Assembly (NCBI GenBank): GCA_023653095.1
Contig: JAMNXP010000001.1
Coordinates: 62,001 to 126,000 of the forward strand
Source of the DNA: Bacteroidia bacterium
GTDB taxonomy: Bacteria; Bacteroidota; Bacteroidia; NS11-12g; UBA955
Direction of reading: 5' to 3'
Length of the DNA: 64,000 nt
Each line of letters begins with the position of its first letter. Within the stretch, counting starts at the first letter, position 1. A model generated the notes under the pieces. That model searched no databases. It was not told where the DNA came from and saw only the letters and a program-made list of their open reading frames with translations. Of the stretch, positions 55,401 to 64,000 are shown in pieces. Both the position numbers and the translations under genes were made by a program.

Positions 55401-56259
55401 ACTAAATACGCCGATTGACAATGTGCATATGATTTCAGCTTCGGTTTTTGAGGATTATAGGGTAGACCTTCGTTGGGAATCAAGTAAAGAACCTGATTTC
55501 AAAGAATTTGAGGTATACAAATATCCACGTGGGGCCAAACCACAATATGTAAGCCCGAACTTCATCACAACTGATACCCTTTTGAGAGATTCTATGGTAA
55601 AAGTAGATGATTATTCATATTGTTACGAGATCATTGTGGTTGATAAATGTGGGCATATTTCAAAGCCATCAAATGAGGGTTGCTCAGTAGTAATTCAAGG
55701 CGATGCAACTGAAGCGCCCAATTATCATTTTGATTTAAATTGGTTGGATTACAAAGGTTGGGAGTTTGGATCTAGTCAGTGGATTCTTGAACGAAAATAT
55801 GGGGGGAAACCACTTTTTGAGCCTATTTATTCTGGCGCACCGTCCATTTTTAATTATAGAGATGCTGATTTAGATTACGATTGGGGCGGTTATTGGTATA
55901 GAGTCAAAGGAATTGAACAAGTGGGGTCAGGAAAAGTCAACTACAATGCCACAACCGAAAGCAATTGGATTTATTTGATTCAGCCTCCAGAGGTTTGGGT
56001 ACCTGATGCCTTTACCGTAAATCAAGACGAGTTAAATGATGTTTGGGGAACTGTACCGGTGTTTGCCCGTGAATATTCTATGAAAGTTTACAATAGATGG
56101 GGACAAAAAATCTGGGAGTCATCCAACAAAAAAACACAGTGGGATGGAACTGTTAACGGGAAGCCAGCTCCTGACGGGGTTTATGCTTGGCTATTGACTT
56201 TCGATGGTTGGAATGACAAGAAGTATCAGAAAACCGGAACCGTTCTGGTTTTACATTAA
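52444..56259 (+). CDS. Large T9SS type-B cargo protein with N-terminal beta-propeller-like (SBBP) region
   Basis: 1271 residues. Signal peptide MSLKGWYIWVFACLISVNAFA. The mature N-terminus (KPQFIPNQNQYSDQVIAKLPL... GVDLEFKCTNSGIKYNWLV) fits the DUF7948-type module that precedes SBBP repeats in Bacteroidota. SBBP-like blades follow: LLYCTYLGGSGNEQPHSMVVDSLNNLFIMGSTTS and LRGSTFVGG. Fibronectin-III-like domains fill the third quarter. The end is a type-B sorting domain: VWVPDAFTVNQDELNDVWG, MKVYNRWGQKIWESSNKK, QWDGTVNGKPAPDGVYAW, KTGTVLVLH. It should be a surface or secreted T9SS cargo; function unknown. It stands alone between fmt and the polyprenyl-synthase gene. Confidence 0.9.
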   Translation: MSLKGWYIWVFACLISVNAFAVDGTKPQFIPNQNQYSDQVIAKLPLNFGQLWFTKSGVWIQLLQEEELDRLHDKTIDQSTLNSDVVHLEFLGANLSNYHFEGDSSLEIYNFIKGNNPQKWVSNVKKREVILFKNVYDGVDLEFKCTNSGIKYNWLVHNSKNFDWLKNIRYRFEGAQVQLVHNKKIKINSNHHEFSESIPLVYFVNQEGQKTVEQLHYNIDNNIISYQWGGSDAQLENINNELNSISNSDLVIDPILVFSTYSGSFADNFGCTGTYDDLGNGYSGGTVFDLGLPTTAGAIQLNFGGGEDENLGYGGSRDGAILKFNQSGSQLLYCTYLGGSGNEQPHSMVVDSLNNLFIMGSTTSLDFPMITSPKPYNHLPNFGYEFFVVKLNSIGTQLRGSTFVGGTKMDAVGADRSTQDVNDFPLLYNYADEFRGEIITDNKNVYIGGFTYSNDFPNTIESLPIVGPKLSGVVFSLDGNLSSLRWSRLIYSSDNSYTAIYGIALGDSGDIYATGGTNGKQFPSKYGLKWINNFIGDVDGIILRLTTNNGSLLSGRYYGTNSYDQSYFVQTDNSGRPYIFGHTEAPLPVINAVYNDPNKGQFITRFNRYLNQIELQTTFGSNTNLPNISPSAFLVDRCERIFISGWGGATNSSLYDVFTGNPKTHRNKGTTRNLPITGDAYQRTTDGSDFYVAVFSKNMYNLAYATFFGGITSASKEAEEHVDGGTSRFDKKGIIYQSVCAGCRRNGIYPTTPNAYSRINNSSNCNNALFKIDFENLNKIPKMNDTLVEVIATQPINFTMWASDPDVFDTLRIKAKWLNKAGMSGSDTAIINTFEGINKARFDLTWNTQCSSYSKDTAILQLMIFDCGCPEADTIFRLVKIVVKEPPVVNPPDAICVSYDRVNKEMKVAWPATSVPNGFFKYFLLEKTDPQGNVSIIDTIRSANAGSFLDGNVVTPNLQNYCYKIVGVNICNVKTNPLNSWCTVRELNTPIDNVHMISASVFEDYRVDLRWESSKEPDFKEFEVYKYPRGAKPQYVSPNFITTDTLLRDSMVKVDDYSYCYEIIVVDKCGHISKPSNEGCSVVIQGDATEAPNYHFDLNWLDYKGWEFGSSQWILERKYGGKPLFEPIYSGAPSIFNYRDADLDYDWGGYWYRVKGIEQVGSGKVNYNATTESNWIYLIQPPEVWVPDAFTVNQDELNDVWGTVPVFAREYSMKVYNRWGQKIWESSNKKTQWDGTVNGKPAPDGVYAWLLTFDGWNDKKYQKTGTVLVLH

Positions 56260-56269
56260 TTCTATTTTA

Positions 56270-57226
56270 TTAATGTTGTCTATCTAACAACCAATGTGCT
56301 AGGTCATCAAGTAGTTGGATGTTATAGCCTTTGCCTTTGAGTGTTTCTAAAATTACCATGGCATTTTTATGGTATTCATTTGCTTTACCAATTAGTTCTT
56401 CATCAATCTGTTTTGATTTCCAGAATTCAATGGTTGGATTCACGCGCTCTTCAGGAGCTATAGAAAAAAGGAATTCAGTTTTATCTGGATAAAGATCGTG
56501 TGATTTGATTTTGAGCCAAGTATTTTTACCTTCAATGATATCGCCTCCTTCTTTCTTGCCAGTCTTTGTGCCGTCACCAAAAGCGTCTAGATAATCATCC
56601 ATTAATTGAAAGGACATTCCAACGTTGATGGCGAAGTTATAAAATAACGAACTATCTTCAGTAGGCCCGCCACCGGAAAGAAAACCGCATTCAAGGGAAC
56701 ATCCCAGAAGAATAGCAGTTTTTAGCTTGATCATATTCAAATATTCATCTTCGTGAACGGAGTTGGGTATTTGAGCATAATCCATGTCGAGTTGTTGTCC
56801 TTCACAAACACCAATCGCTGTTTGAGTATATATCTTGGCGATGATTTCTCTGTTTGGACCTTTATAATTCAATAAATACTCAAATGTCTTAACGAGCATA
56901 TTGTCGCCAGAAAGTATGGCGGTTGGTTCATCCCATTTTTTATGAACGGTTGGTTGGCCCCGGCGAATATCAGCTTGATCCATGATATCATCATGAATGA
57001 GAGAAAAGTTATGAAATAGCTCAATAATATGTGCAATTTCTAATCCGTGATGAATTTCACCATTGGCTATTCGGTTTCCAATGATTGCCAACAAAGGCCT
57101 TACGCGCTTACCTCCCAAAGTTAATATGTAGTTCATCGAGTCATATAGATTCGATGGATTACCTGTAAATGGGTGTGAGGTAAGATGTTTTTCGTATTCT
57201 TTTTGTAAATCGGAGAGGTTCATCAT
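56270..57226 (-). CDS. Polyprenyl diphosphate synthase (farnesyl/geranylgeranyl type)
   Basis: 318 residues from ATG 57226; the track start at 57238 is a TTG. Trans-prenyltransferase motifs: LTLGGKRVRPLLAIIGN, first Asp-rich motif LIHDDIMDQADIRRGQPTVH, second FQLMDDYLDAFGDGTKTGKKEGGDI. It joins isopentenyl diphosphate units into C15-C20 or longer chains for quinones, carotenoids or undecaprenyl. The residue before the first DDxxD that sets chain length is not one I can interpret reliably. It follows RNase R by 14 nt on the same strand. A supply role for the carotenoid cyclase at the left edge is possible but not shown. Confidence 0.93.
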   Translation of the reverse strand: MMNLSDLQKEYEKHLTSHPFTGNPSNLYDSMNYILTLGGKRVRPLLAIIGNRIANGEIHHGLEIAHIIELFHNFSLIHDDIMDQADIRRGQPTVHKKWDEPTAILSGDNMLVKTFEYLLNYKGPNREIIAKIYTQTAIGVCEGQQLDMDYAQIPNSVHEDEYLNMIKLKTAILLGCSLECGFLSGGGPTEDSSLFYNFAINVGMSFQLMDDYLDAFGDGTKTGKKEGGDIIEGKNTWLKIKSHDLYPDKTEFLFSIAPEERVNPTIEFWKSKQIDEELIGKANEYHKNAMVILETLKGKGYNIQLLDDLAHWLLDRQH

Positions 57227-57240
57227 CAGAAGTAACAATT

Positions 57241-59367
57241 TTAATCAATTAATGTTAAATCAATATTTCTTGCGAGCAGATTGGCTTTTTTTACTTTTAC
57301 CGAAATAATATCGCCAAGTCGGTATTCTCTTTTGGTTCTTCTACCCACTATTTTCCGTTGTTCTTCCACGAAATAAAATTGATCTTTTCTAATATCTGTG
57401 AGTCGAATCAATCCTTCGGCGTGGTAATCTAAGATGGTGGCATAAATTCCCCATTCAGTAACACCTGTAATACGAGCTTCAAAGATTTCTCCTTCGTGCA
57501 GTTTCATGAGTTCAGCCAATTTGTACTTGATACTGGCTCTTTCTGCATCGGAGGCTTTTTGCTCCATGTTACTTGAATGTTTAGCTAACTCTTCGATGTT
57601 AGCCGAATTATAGGTGGAGGGTTTAGCGTTTAATAAGTCAAATAGAATTCGGTGTGCGAGCAAGTCAGGATACCTACGAATAGGAGAGGTGAAATGCGTG
57701 TAATAGGCAAATGCAAGACCAAAATGCGATGTTTTTTGACCGGTATAAACTGCCTTTGCCATGGTTCGGATAGACATTTGCTGCAGTAGGTCAGCTTCAG
57801 GCTTTCCTGCTGATCTTTCGAGTAGACTATTGAATGATTTTCTTAAGACTTTTTCGTTTTCGATTTGGATGGGGTAACCCATTAATTTGCAGAACTTTGC
57901 AAAATCTAACAGTTTTTCTTGCGGGGGTTCGTCGTGAGTTCTGTAAATAAACGGTGGTGGTGGAGTTGAATGCTGATGTACATGTAAGGCAACCGTTTGA
58001 TTCGCAAGCAACATGAAGGTTTCAATCATTTTATGTGCCTCAAAGCGTACTTTTTCTTTCACTTTGGTGGGTAAACCCTTTTCGTCTAGTTCAAATTTTA
58101 ATTCTTTACTTTCAAATCGAAGTGCACCGCGATCAAATCGTATTTTTTCAAAATGTTGTGCTATGGTATTCAGTAAGATCAATTCCTTTCCGAAATCGCC
58201 TTCCCCCGAAATAATTCCAATTTGGGCTTGTTCATAAGAAAAACGGCGATCACTATGTATGATACCTTTACCAATCCAGTGGTTGATAATTTTATAATCT
58301 TGGTCTAAAGTCAATACCACCGAAAAGCATAGTCTGTCTTCATTGGGGCGCAGTGAACACAGGTTGTTGCTGAGCTTTTCTGGCAACATAGGTATAGTTC
58401 TGTCAACCAAATAAACGGATGTAGCTCGTTGAATGGCTTCTTGATCTAGGGGGGAGCCTTCTTTTACATAGTGGCTAACATCTGCAATGTGAATGCCAAT
58501 TTCAATTTCATTTTTTTCATTGATTTCGAGGGATATTGCATCGTCAAAATCTTTTGCATCCTCGGGGTCAATGGTGAAGGTAGTGATGGAGCGAAAATCT
58601 CTTCTTTGTTTGATTTCGGCTGCATCTATAACCTCCGGAATGGCTTCTGACTCAGCTAAAACATCCTCCGGGAACCGGGTAGAAAATCCGAATTCAGCCA
58701 CAATGGCATGCATCTCAGTATCGTGCGCACCAGGTTTTCCGAATACATCAATGATTTTGCCCAACGGGAACCTGCTATTTTCCGGGAAATCGTAAACTTC
58801 AACTTGTGCCTTGCAACCGTCAAATTTATCAGCGGGAGATGGAGTAATTTTAATGTCTTTGTACCCACTTTTACCTGTGAGCAAAAAGGCATTTCCATTA
58901 AAAATGTCGAGCACTCCAATTACTCGCCTGGGGGTGCGCGAAACTAATTTGGGCGGCGAAAAAGTAGAACGTTTTCCTTGTTTGAGGAATTCTAATTCAA
59001 TAATATCTTCAGGAAGAAATCGCTGTAAAAGGCTGGAAGGCACTCTGATGATTTCATCGGTTTCGGTATTTTTTAGCAATAATTCACCGGCGTAATTATT
59101 GATGACTTTTACTTGAATGGATTGGCTTTTTTGCGCTTTTTGGAATTGCCCTTTGGTGGGTTGACGTAGCAGTCCTTTCTGAACCAGACTGAGCAATGAA
59201 TGGTAAATGGTGTCTTTTTTAAGTCCGGCTTCTCTGGGGATTCTTAAAAATACTTGTTGGGCGTTGAGACTGCCTTTTTTATGGTCTTCCAGAATGGCTA
59301 AAATGACTTTTTCAGCCAAGGAAAGTTTTTGATTCTTTTTCAATGATTTAGGATTCGTAATAATCAA
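57241..59367 (-). CDS. rnr: Ribonuclease R
   Basis: 708 residues. 3'-5' processive exoribonuclease that degrades structured RNA. N-terminal winged-helix and cold-shock domains (EKVILAILEDHKKGSLNAQQVFLRI; KVINNYAGELLLKNTETDEIIRVP) precede the RNB catalytic core: TFTIDPEDAKDFDDAISLE (metal-binding Asp cluster), IHIADVSHYVKEGSPLDQEA, YLVDRTIPMLPEKLSNNLCSL, and AYYTHFTSPIRRYPDLLAHR. A C-terminal S1 domain (IFEARITGVTEWGIYATI) and a basic tail follow. The gene overlaps the MFS gene by 20 nt and lies upstream of the polyprenyl synthase. Confidence 0.96.
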   Translation of the reverse strand: MIITNPKSLKKNQKLSLAEKVILAILEDHKKGSLNAQQVFLRIPREAGLKKDTIYHSLLSLVQKGLLRQPTKGQFQKAQKSQSIQVKVINNYAGELLLKNTETDEIIRVPSSLLQRFLPEDIIELEFLKQGKRSTFSPPKLVSRTPRRVIGVLDIFNGNAFLLTGKSGYKDIKITPSPADKFDGCKAQVEVYDFPENSRFPLGKIIDVFGKPGAHDTEMHAIVAEFGFSTRFPEDVLAESEAIPEVIDAAEIKQRRDFRSITTFTIDPEDAKDFDDAISLEINEKNEIEIGIHIADVSHYVKEGSPLDQEAIQRATSVYLVDRTIPMLPEKLSNNLCSLRPNEDRLCFSVVLTLDQDYKIINHWIGKGIIHSDRRFSYEQAQIGIISGEGDFGKELILLNTIAQHFEKIRFDRGALRFESKELKFELDEKGLPTKVKEKVRFEAHKMIETFMLLANQTVALHVHQHSTPPPPFIYRTHDEPPQEKLLDFAKFCKLMGYPIQIENEKVLRKSFNSLLERSAGKPEADLLQQMSIRTMAKAVYTGQKTSHFGLAFAYYTHFTSPIRRYPDLLAHRILFDLLNAKPSTYNSANIEELAKHSSNMEQKASDAERASIKYKLAELMKLHEGEIFEARITGVTEWGIYATILDYHAEGLIRLTDIRKDQFYFVEEQRKIVGRRTKREYRLGDIISVKVKKANLLARNIDLTLID

Positions 59368-60640
59368 GATCCTTATGGAAGGATTCCTCGACCTGCAAAG
59401 TTCCCCAAATTGCTATGACTAAACAAATTATTCCGACTAAATAGGCAGAATGTAAGGTGTAATGGGTGGAAACCGACTTTAATGCTGATTCAAAATACTC
59501 GTATCCCCAAGTAATTAATAACACGCCGCCTCTCACAAAATTAGGAACTGTGGCAGAAACGGTACTGCGAATATTGGTGCCAAATTGCTCGCTGGCATTG
59601 GTGACAAACAGGGCCCAATAACCCGTTGCCATTCCCAAAACGGTAGCTAAAATGCGATAGTAATTTGCAGAGCCCACAGGGCCGTACAGATATAAGGTCA
59701 TTACAAAGAAAATGGATACTAAGTTGAAGAGAATGACTTTTTTTCTGCTTTGGAACCATTGAGATAATATTCCGGAAAGGAGGTCCCCCGAAGAAAGCCC
59801 GACGTAACTCCAAAGCACCATTTCTTTGGTGGATACTTCCAACATGATGTTTGGGTTGTCTGTGATTTCGGGAAGGAATCTATGTGCAAGGGCGATGAGA
59901 ATTCCTACCACAAACCAAACAGGTAAACCAATTACGATACAAGCTAAGTATTTAAAAAAGGTATCTTTGGTTTTGAAAAGACTAAAGAAATTTCCTTTTT
60001 TTACTTCTGCGCCTTGCATTTCGGCGAACATATTTGATTCAAAAGTACCTGCTCTTAAGACCAGCAACACCAATCCTAAAACACCTCCAACAATGTAGGC
60101 CACTTGCCAATTGGCCAGTGGTTTCCCAATAATGGATGTGATAAATTCACCAATAATTTCACCTTTATCAGCCACTAAAAAGGCGGCAACTGCTCCAAGT
60201 GCGCCGAATGTTACAATAATCATGGTACCCACGCCTCGTTTTTTGATAGGCATAAGCTCAGCAACCAAAGTAATAGCGGCACCTAATTCACCTGCCAGAC
60301 CTAAACCAGCAATAAATCTCCAGACCTTGTAAGCTTCTAATGATGTCACGAAGGCATTGGCAATGTTTGCGATACTGTAAATTAAGATACTTCCAAATAG
60401 CACGCTCACGCGACCTTTTTTATCACCCAAAATACCCCAAATCAACCCGCCCATGAGCATTCCGGCCATCTGCCATCTGAAAAGTACGGTTTCATTGGTT
60501 AAGAAATCGATACTCAAGGCATCTAGGCTTTCTTTTTTGATGATGTTGAATAGAATTAAATCGTAGATATCAACGAAATACCCCAGGGAGGCAACAATAA
60601 TGAGTAAAGCAATATTCTTTTTGGGTCTGTCTTTTGACAT
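59348..60640 (-). CDS. Major facilitator superfamily transporter
   Basis: 430 residues from ATG 60640 (MSKDRPKKNIALLIIVASLGYFVDIYDLILFNII); the track start at 60649 is a TTG. About twelve membrane segments. MFS motif A appears as GGLIWGILGDKKGRVSVLFGSILIYS between helices 2 and 3, and the N-terminal FVDIYDLILF suggests the sugar/metabolite:H+ symporter group (an Asp in TM1). The C-terminal half repeats the layout (LLSGILSQWFQSRKKVILFNLVS). Substrate unknown; relatives carry carboxylates or osmolytes. The stop overlaps the rnr start by 20 nt, so the two are probably co-transcribed. Confidence 0.9.
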   Translation of the reverse strand: MSKDRPKKNIALLIIVASLGYFVDIYDLILFNIIKKESLDALSIDFLTNETVLFRWQMAGMLMGGLIWGILGDKKGRVSVLFGSILIYSIANIANAFVTSLEAYKVWRFIAGLGLAGELGAAITLVAELMPIKKRGVGTMIIVTFGALGAVAAFLVADKGEIIGEFITSIIGKPLANWQVAYIVGGVLGLVLLVLRAGTFESNMFAEMQGAEVKKGNFFSLFKTKDTFFKYLACIVIGLPVWFVVGILIALAHRFLPEITDNPNIMLEVSTKEMVLWSYVGLSSGDLLSGILSQWFQSRKKVILFNLVSIFFVMTLYLYGPVGSANYYRILATVLGMATGYWALFVTNASEQFGTNIRSTVSATVPNFVRGGVLLITWGYEYFESALKSVSTHYTLHSAYLVGIICLVIAIWGTLQVEESFHKDLDYYES

Positions 60641-60671
60641 GTTCGGCAAGATACGAAATATGAAGTTAATC

Positions 60672-61160
60672 CTATAATTTAGGTTGCAGGGAACCCAAAT
60701 TTTGACAGAATTTCTCTAAAAAATATTGGTCAATTTCATCAAACTCAGAGAAATTTACAGAATCAATATCTAAAACTGCCCAAACTTCGCCGAGACTGTT
60801 ATAAATGGGCACCACTATTTCAGAATTGGAAGCGGAGCTGCAGGCAATGTGTCCAGGGAATTCATGAACGTTAGGTACAAGCTGGGTGCATTTGTCTTTC
60901 CAAGCGGTTCCACAGACGCCTTTTCCATATTCAATTCTTGTACATGCATTTTTGCCTTGGAAAGGCCCTAATACTAGTTCTCCATCATTGACTAAATAAA
61001 CACCTGTCCACCAGTGGTTGAAAAGCTCCTTGAGCAAGGCCATTGCATTGCTTAAATTGGAGAACCACGGTGCTTTTGGGTCTAAAAAATGAGGCCAATT
61101 ATTTAATAGCCATTGGTATTTTTCTTCTTTAGTTAACCCTTGTACAGAAAACTCATTCAT
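60672..61160 (-). CDS. msrC: Free methionine-(R)-sulfoxide reductase (fRMsr, GAF domain)
   Basis: 162 residues, a single GAF domain. The fRMsr signature is clear: CTRIEYGKGVCGTAWKDKCTQLVPNVHEFPGHIACSSASNSEIVVPIYN, with three conserved cysteines in NACTRI, GVCGTAW and HIAC, and the motif SEIVVPI. It reduces free methionine-R-sulfoxide using thioredoxin, in the cytosol. The gene is divergent from the helicase gene and lies 31 nt upstream of the MFS gene on the same strand. Confidence 0.93.
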   Translation of the reverse strand: MNEFSVQGLTKEEKYQWLLNNWPHFLDPKAPWFSNLSNAMALLKELFNHWWTGVYLVNDGELVLGPFQGKNACTRIEYGKGVCGTAWKDKCTQLVPNVHEFPGHIACSSASNSEIVVPIYNSLGEVWAVLDIDSVNFSEFDEIDQYFLEKFCQNLGSLQPKL

Positions 61161-61244
61161 TAAGCCTCGAAATTAATTGATTTTTGTCAGTGTTTATCCC
61201 GTGAATTATAGGTAAATTGCGTGTTTATTTGATTTATTTTGGGA

Positions 61245-64000
61245 ATGGAAGTTGTAAATACCAAAAAGTTTGAAGTTGTTTTCACTTTTGTGAATCATGC
61301 TAATTTTGGTATCATAGTGGAAGCCAATGCGGTACAGTTGTTGGACAATGGTAATCCGTCGTTGACTTTTCAACGCATTAGAATTCAAAATGCAGATTAT
61401 TTTCAGTTAGATAATTCGCAAAAGGCGGCGGTAGAACTCATTGAAAAGTTCGAAATGGATGTAATTATGAAGAAATTCTACACCGGTACAAAAAAATTGA
61501 AACCGGCTGATTTTATTCTAAAGCACTACAATCCGGATCTAGCCAAACTAATTAGAGAGTACATCGAGATCCATTTGCTGAAATTGCTCCATATCATCAA
61601 AGATTACCCGCTTTATTGGTCTGGAAAGTTAGGCGAACCGATGGGACAAAGAATTCAGTTTGCCAATGAGCCTACTTCCGTATTGTTTCATTTTAGGGAG
61701 CAAGAAGACGGCATGAATTATTTTGTAACCCTAAAACACCAAGACCAAAAAATCAATATTTTCGAAAATAACGCGCACCTTTTAGTAGGCAAGCCTGCTT
61801 GGATCATAACCGAAGACCGCTTGTTGTTTTTCAACGAAAGGGTTGATGGAGTTAAAATCAAACCGTTTTTCAACAAACGATTCATTCACATTGCGGCAAA
61901 TCAATTGTCGGTTTACATGAATAAATTCGTGTTACCCCTGCTAGAAAATCACGATGTATATGCCAAGAGTTTTGACATAGTAACTGAGCAGTTATCAGTG
62001 AAACCGGTCTTGAGGCTGAATAAATCACAAGAAAAAGTGAAAAACTTGCTGCTATACTTTCAATATGGTAATTGGCAATTCCCCTATCACGTAGATAAGA
62101 GAGTCAACGTTTCGCTCGAAGAGAAAGACGGTAAATTTACCTTCCATAGAATTCGTAGATCTTATCCAATTGAAAAAGACAACATACGAATTTTACAAGA
62201 ATTAGGACTGTCATTTGTGAAAGGCAGTATTATGGGAATTGAATCTGACCAAGATTATGATTATTCTATGGTTCAGTGGGTCAATCAATACTCAGATGAA
62301 CTAATCAGAAATGGATTTGTCATTGAACAAGATTTTTCAGAGGTTAATTATTTTTTGGGCAAGATTGATGTTAAAATCAAGGTTTCTCAAGCCGAGGATT
62401 GGTTCGACTTAATGGCCATTGTTCGCTTTGGAAGTTTTGAAATACCTTTTACTCGTCTGAAAAATCACATTCTTAATAACAAGAAAGAGTTTGTTCTTCC
62501 CGATGGAAGTATTGCCGTTCTACCCAGTGAATGGTTCTCTCACTTCTCAAAAGTGCTGAATTTTTCGGTGGAAGAAGATGACAGGCTAAAAATTAAAAAA
62601 ATCCATATTTCTCTTTTAGAGGATCTTCAGCAGTATCTTGATGATGAATTGCCAAGCGCCGATTGGGCGGCTGCCATCACCGATCAAAAAATACCTGATT
62701 ATAACATCCCAGAATCTTTCAAAGCAGAGATGCGTACGTATCAAAAGGAAGGATACAATTGGATGAGATTTTTATTAGAAAACAAACTTGGAGCTCTGTT
62801 AGCTGATGATATGGGATTGGGTAAAACCATTCAAACATTAGCCCTAATTCAGCACTTAACTGATGAACAAGCCAAGCTAAAATTAATTGGTAAATTAAAT
62901 TTGCCCTCACCCGATCAAGTTCAACAATTGATAAACGGCCAATCTGACCAAGAATCACATTGGCATGGTCCATGTATTGTGGTTTGTCCAAAATCACTTT
63001 TATACAATTGGAGAAATGAAGCCAATAAGTTTGCTCCAGAACTTAAGGTTTTAACTTACAGTGGATTAAACAGAAGTAAACTCATTACTCAGTTTACCGA
63101 AGTTGATTTGGTAGTTATGAGTTATGGCACCATGCGCAATGATTTGGATTTCTTGAAAAAGTTTGAATACCCCCTAATTGTATTAGATGAAAGTCAAGCT
63201 ATAAAAAATCCTTCGTCTTTAACGGCTCGTAATTTATTGAAAATACATGCCAGACATAAAGTTGCTTTAACTGGTACCCCTATTGAAAATACGCTTTTAG
63301 ACATTTGGAGTCAGATGAATTTTTTGAATCCCGGTTTATTAGGAAGTTATACCTACTTTGAGAAACAGTTCATTCGTCCCATAGAAAAAGAAGGGAATAC
63401 AAAGAAAACCGATGAGTTGAAGCGTTTTATAGATCCATTTGTACTTCGCCGAACAAAGGGTCAAGTAATGAAAGATCTTCCGCCGAAAGTAGAAAAGATT
63501 CATTACTGTGAAATGAGCGAAGAACAAAGTGAATTGTACGAGAAGATAAAAAGTCAATATCGAAATGAAATTCTATCTCACATCAATGAGGTAGGGATTA
63601 GTAAGTCGAGATTGAAAATATTCAACGGTTTAATGCATTTGAGGCAATTGGCGTTAAATCCTGTTTTAAAAGATTCGAACTACGAAGGTAGTTCCGGAAA
63701 AGACGATGAAATTGTGAGAATGTTGGTAAGGGCCATTGAAAACGGTCACAAAATATTGTTGTTCTCTCAATTTGTAGGATATCTAAAAAATATTGCTGAA
63801 ATCCTTAAAGATTCAGGCATTAAGTTCTGCTATTTAGACGGTTCTATGGATGAACATGAACGTCAAGATCAAATTGAAGTGTTCCAAAACAACAATGAAA
63901 TAAGAATTTTCTTGTTGAGCTTGAGGGCGGGTAATTCAGGATTGAACCTAACAGCCGCAGATTATGTTTTCTTGGCTGACCCATGGTGGAATCCATTTAC
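61245..64000 (+). CDS. SNF2-family DEAD/DEAH-box helicase/ATPase (3' end beyond window)
   Basis: Read by hand; 918 codons are open from ATG 61245 to the right edge, so the track misses it. Residues about 1-490 form a long N-terminal region without clear motifs (a SWIM-like zinc part is not seen). The SNF2 core begins at MRTYQKEGYNWMRFLLENK: Walker A DDMGLGKTIQT (Lys527), motif Ia, SYGTMRNDL, box II VLDESQAIKNP (DESQ, residues 648-651, instead of DEAH/DEAQ), KVALTGTPIENTLLDIWSQMNFLNPG. The C-terminal RecA domain has LLFSQFVGYLKNI, CYLDGSMDEHERQDQI, LLSLRAGNSGLNLTAADYVFLADPWWNP. It is likely an ATP-driven chromosome/transcription remodeller (RapA/HepA-like). Confidence 0.92.
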   Translation, partial: MEVVNTKKFEVVFTFVNHANFGIIVEANAVQLLDNGNPSLTFQRIRIQNADYFQLDNSQKAAVELIEKFEMDVIMKKFYTGTKKLKPADFILKHYNPDLAKLIREYIEIHLLKLLHIIKDYPLYWSGKLGEPMGQRIQFANEPTSVLFHFREQEDGMNYFVTLKHQDQKINIFENNAHLLVGKPAWIITEDRLLFFNERVDGVKIKPFFNKRFIHIAANQLSVYMNKFVLPLLENHDVYAKSFDIVTEQLSVKPVLRLNKSQEKVKNLLLYFQYGNWQFPYHVDKRVNVSLEEKDGKFTFHRIRRSYPIEKDNIRILQELGLSFVKGSIMGIESDQDYDYSMVQWVNQYSDELIRNGFVIEQDFSEVNYFLGKIDVKIKVSQAEDWFDLMAIVRFGSFEIPFTRLKNHILNNKKEFVLPDGSIAVLPSEWFSHFSKVLNFSVEEDDRLKIKKIHISLLEDLQQYLDDELPSADWAAAITDQKIPDYNIPESFKAEMRTYQKEGYNWMRFLLENKLGALLADDMGLGKTIQTLALIQHLTDEQAKLKLIGKLNLPSPDQVQQLINGQSDQESHWHGPCIVVCPKSLLYNWRNEANKFAPELKVLTYSGLNRSKLITQFTEVDLVVMSYGTMRNDLDFLKKFEYPLIVLDESQAIKNPSSLTARNLLKIHARHKVALTGTPIENTLLDIWSQMNFLNPGLLGSYTYFEKQFIRPIEKEGNTKKTDELKRFIDPFVLRRTKGQVMKDLPPKVEKIHYCEMSEEQSELYEKIKSQYRNEILSHINEVGISKSRLKIFNGLMHLRQLALNPVLKDSNYEGSSGKDDEIVRMLVRAIENGHKILLFSQFVGYLKNIAEILKDSGIKFCYLDGSMDEHERQDQIEVFQNNNEIRIFLLSLRAGNSGLNLTAADYVFLADPWWNPF

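Overview
The window is chromosomal DNA of a Bacteroidota bacterium. I infer this from type IX secretion genes (gldJ, porU, porV, a PorP/SprF-type protein), two very large proteins with type-B (gliding-associated) C-terminal sorting domains, repeated promoters of the TTG-N17-23-TAnnTTTG type, near absence of Shine-Dalgarno sequences, high AT content, and family-restricted genes (HU-CCDC81/SPOR protein, DUF4920-like lipoprotein, NamZ/DUF1343). I cannot name the genus. I see no prophage, insertion sequence, integrase or CRISPR array. Coding density is very high, and the only gene-poor stretch (11352-12127) holds RNase P RNA and tRNA-Gly.

Layout. 1-1499: the left edge cuts a minus-strand gene missing from the ORF track because it runs off the window. 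It reads as a lycopene beta-cyclase fused to a Brp/Blh-type beta-carotene dioxygenase, i.e. a retinal-forming fusion. 1567-2957: a small secreted protein and a YdcF-like membrane protein. 2962-11351 (minus): gatB followed by a tightly overlapped six-gene block: amino-acid adenylation enzyme, GNAT, acyl carrier protein, membrane SGNH protein, SGNH-LysM protein, MBOAT acyltransferase. This is a dlt-like envelope (amino)acylation system in a Gram-negative and is the best candidate for an under-described system here. 11461-12013: rnpB and tRNA-Gly(GCC). 12128-19900: T9SS block gldJ, porP/sprF (minus) and porU, porV (plus). 19911-23421: propionyl-CoA-type carboxyltransferase, biotin carrier and biotin carboxylase.

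23512-28971: unknown secreted protein, DUF4920-like lipoprotein, NamZ-like muramidase, FtsX/LolC-type permease, gyrB. 29106-36208 (minus): a TolC/HlyD/ABC-membrane-domain export set whose ABC protein has no ATPase domain, then a polyprenyl-phosphate sugar transferase, a probable surface lipoprotein and a degenerate Gfo/Idh-like protein. 36297-43011: pcm, Xaa-Pro aminopeptidase, a 1545-residue T9SS cargo. 43075-48025 (minus): OM barrel, HU-SPOR protein, TonB-like protein, folC. 48188-52341: rplU-rpmA, thioesterase, 2OG-Fe(II) dioxygenase, ECF-type sigma factor with an unusually strong Shine-Dalgarno and a small downstream ORF, fmt. 52444-56259: a second giant T9SS cargo. 56270-61160 (minus): polyprenyl synthase, RNase R, MFS transporter, free-Met-R-sulfoxide reductase. 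61245-64000: SNF2-family helicase cut by the right edge.

Many annotated starts differ from the ORF track, which extends ORFs to upstream TTG or ATG codons; I moved starts to signal peptides, start/stop overlaps or family length. Several genes have the -7 box TAnnTTTG only 4-11 nt before the start codon, implying leaderless or nearly leaderless mRNAs. All functional calls are by eye from motifs; no database search was possible.
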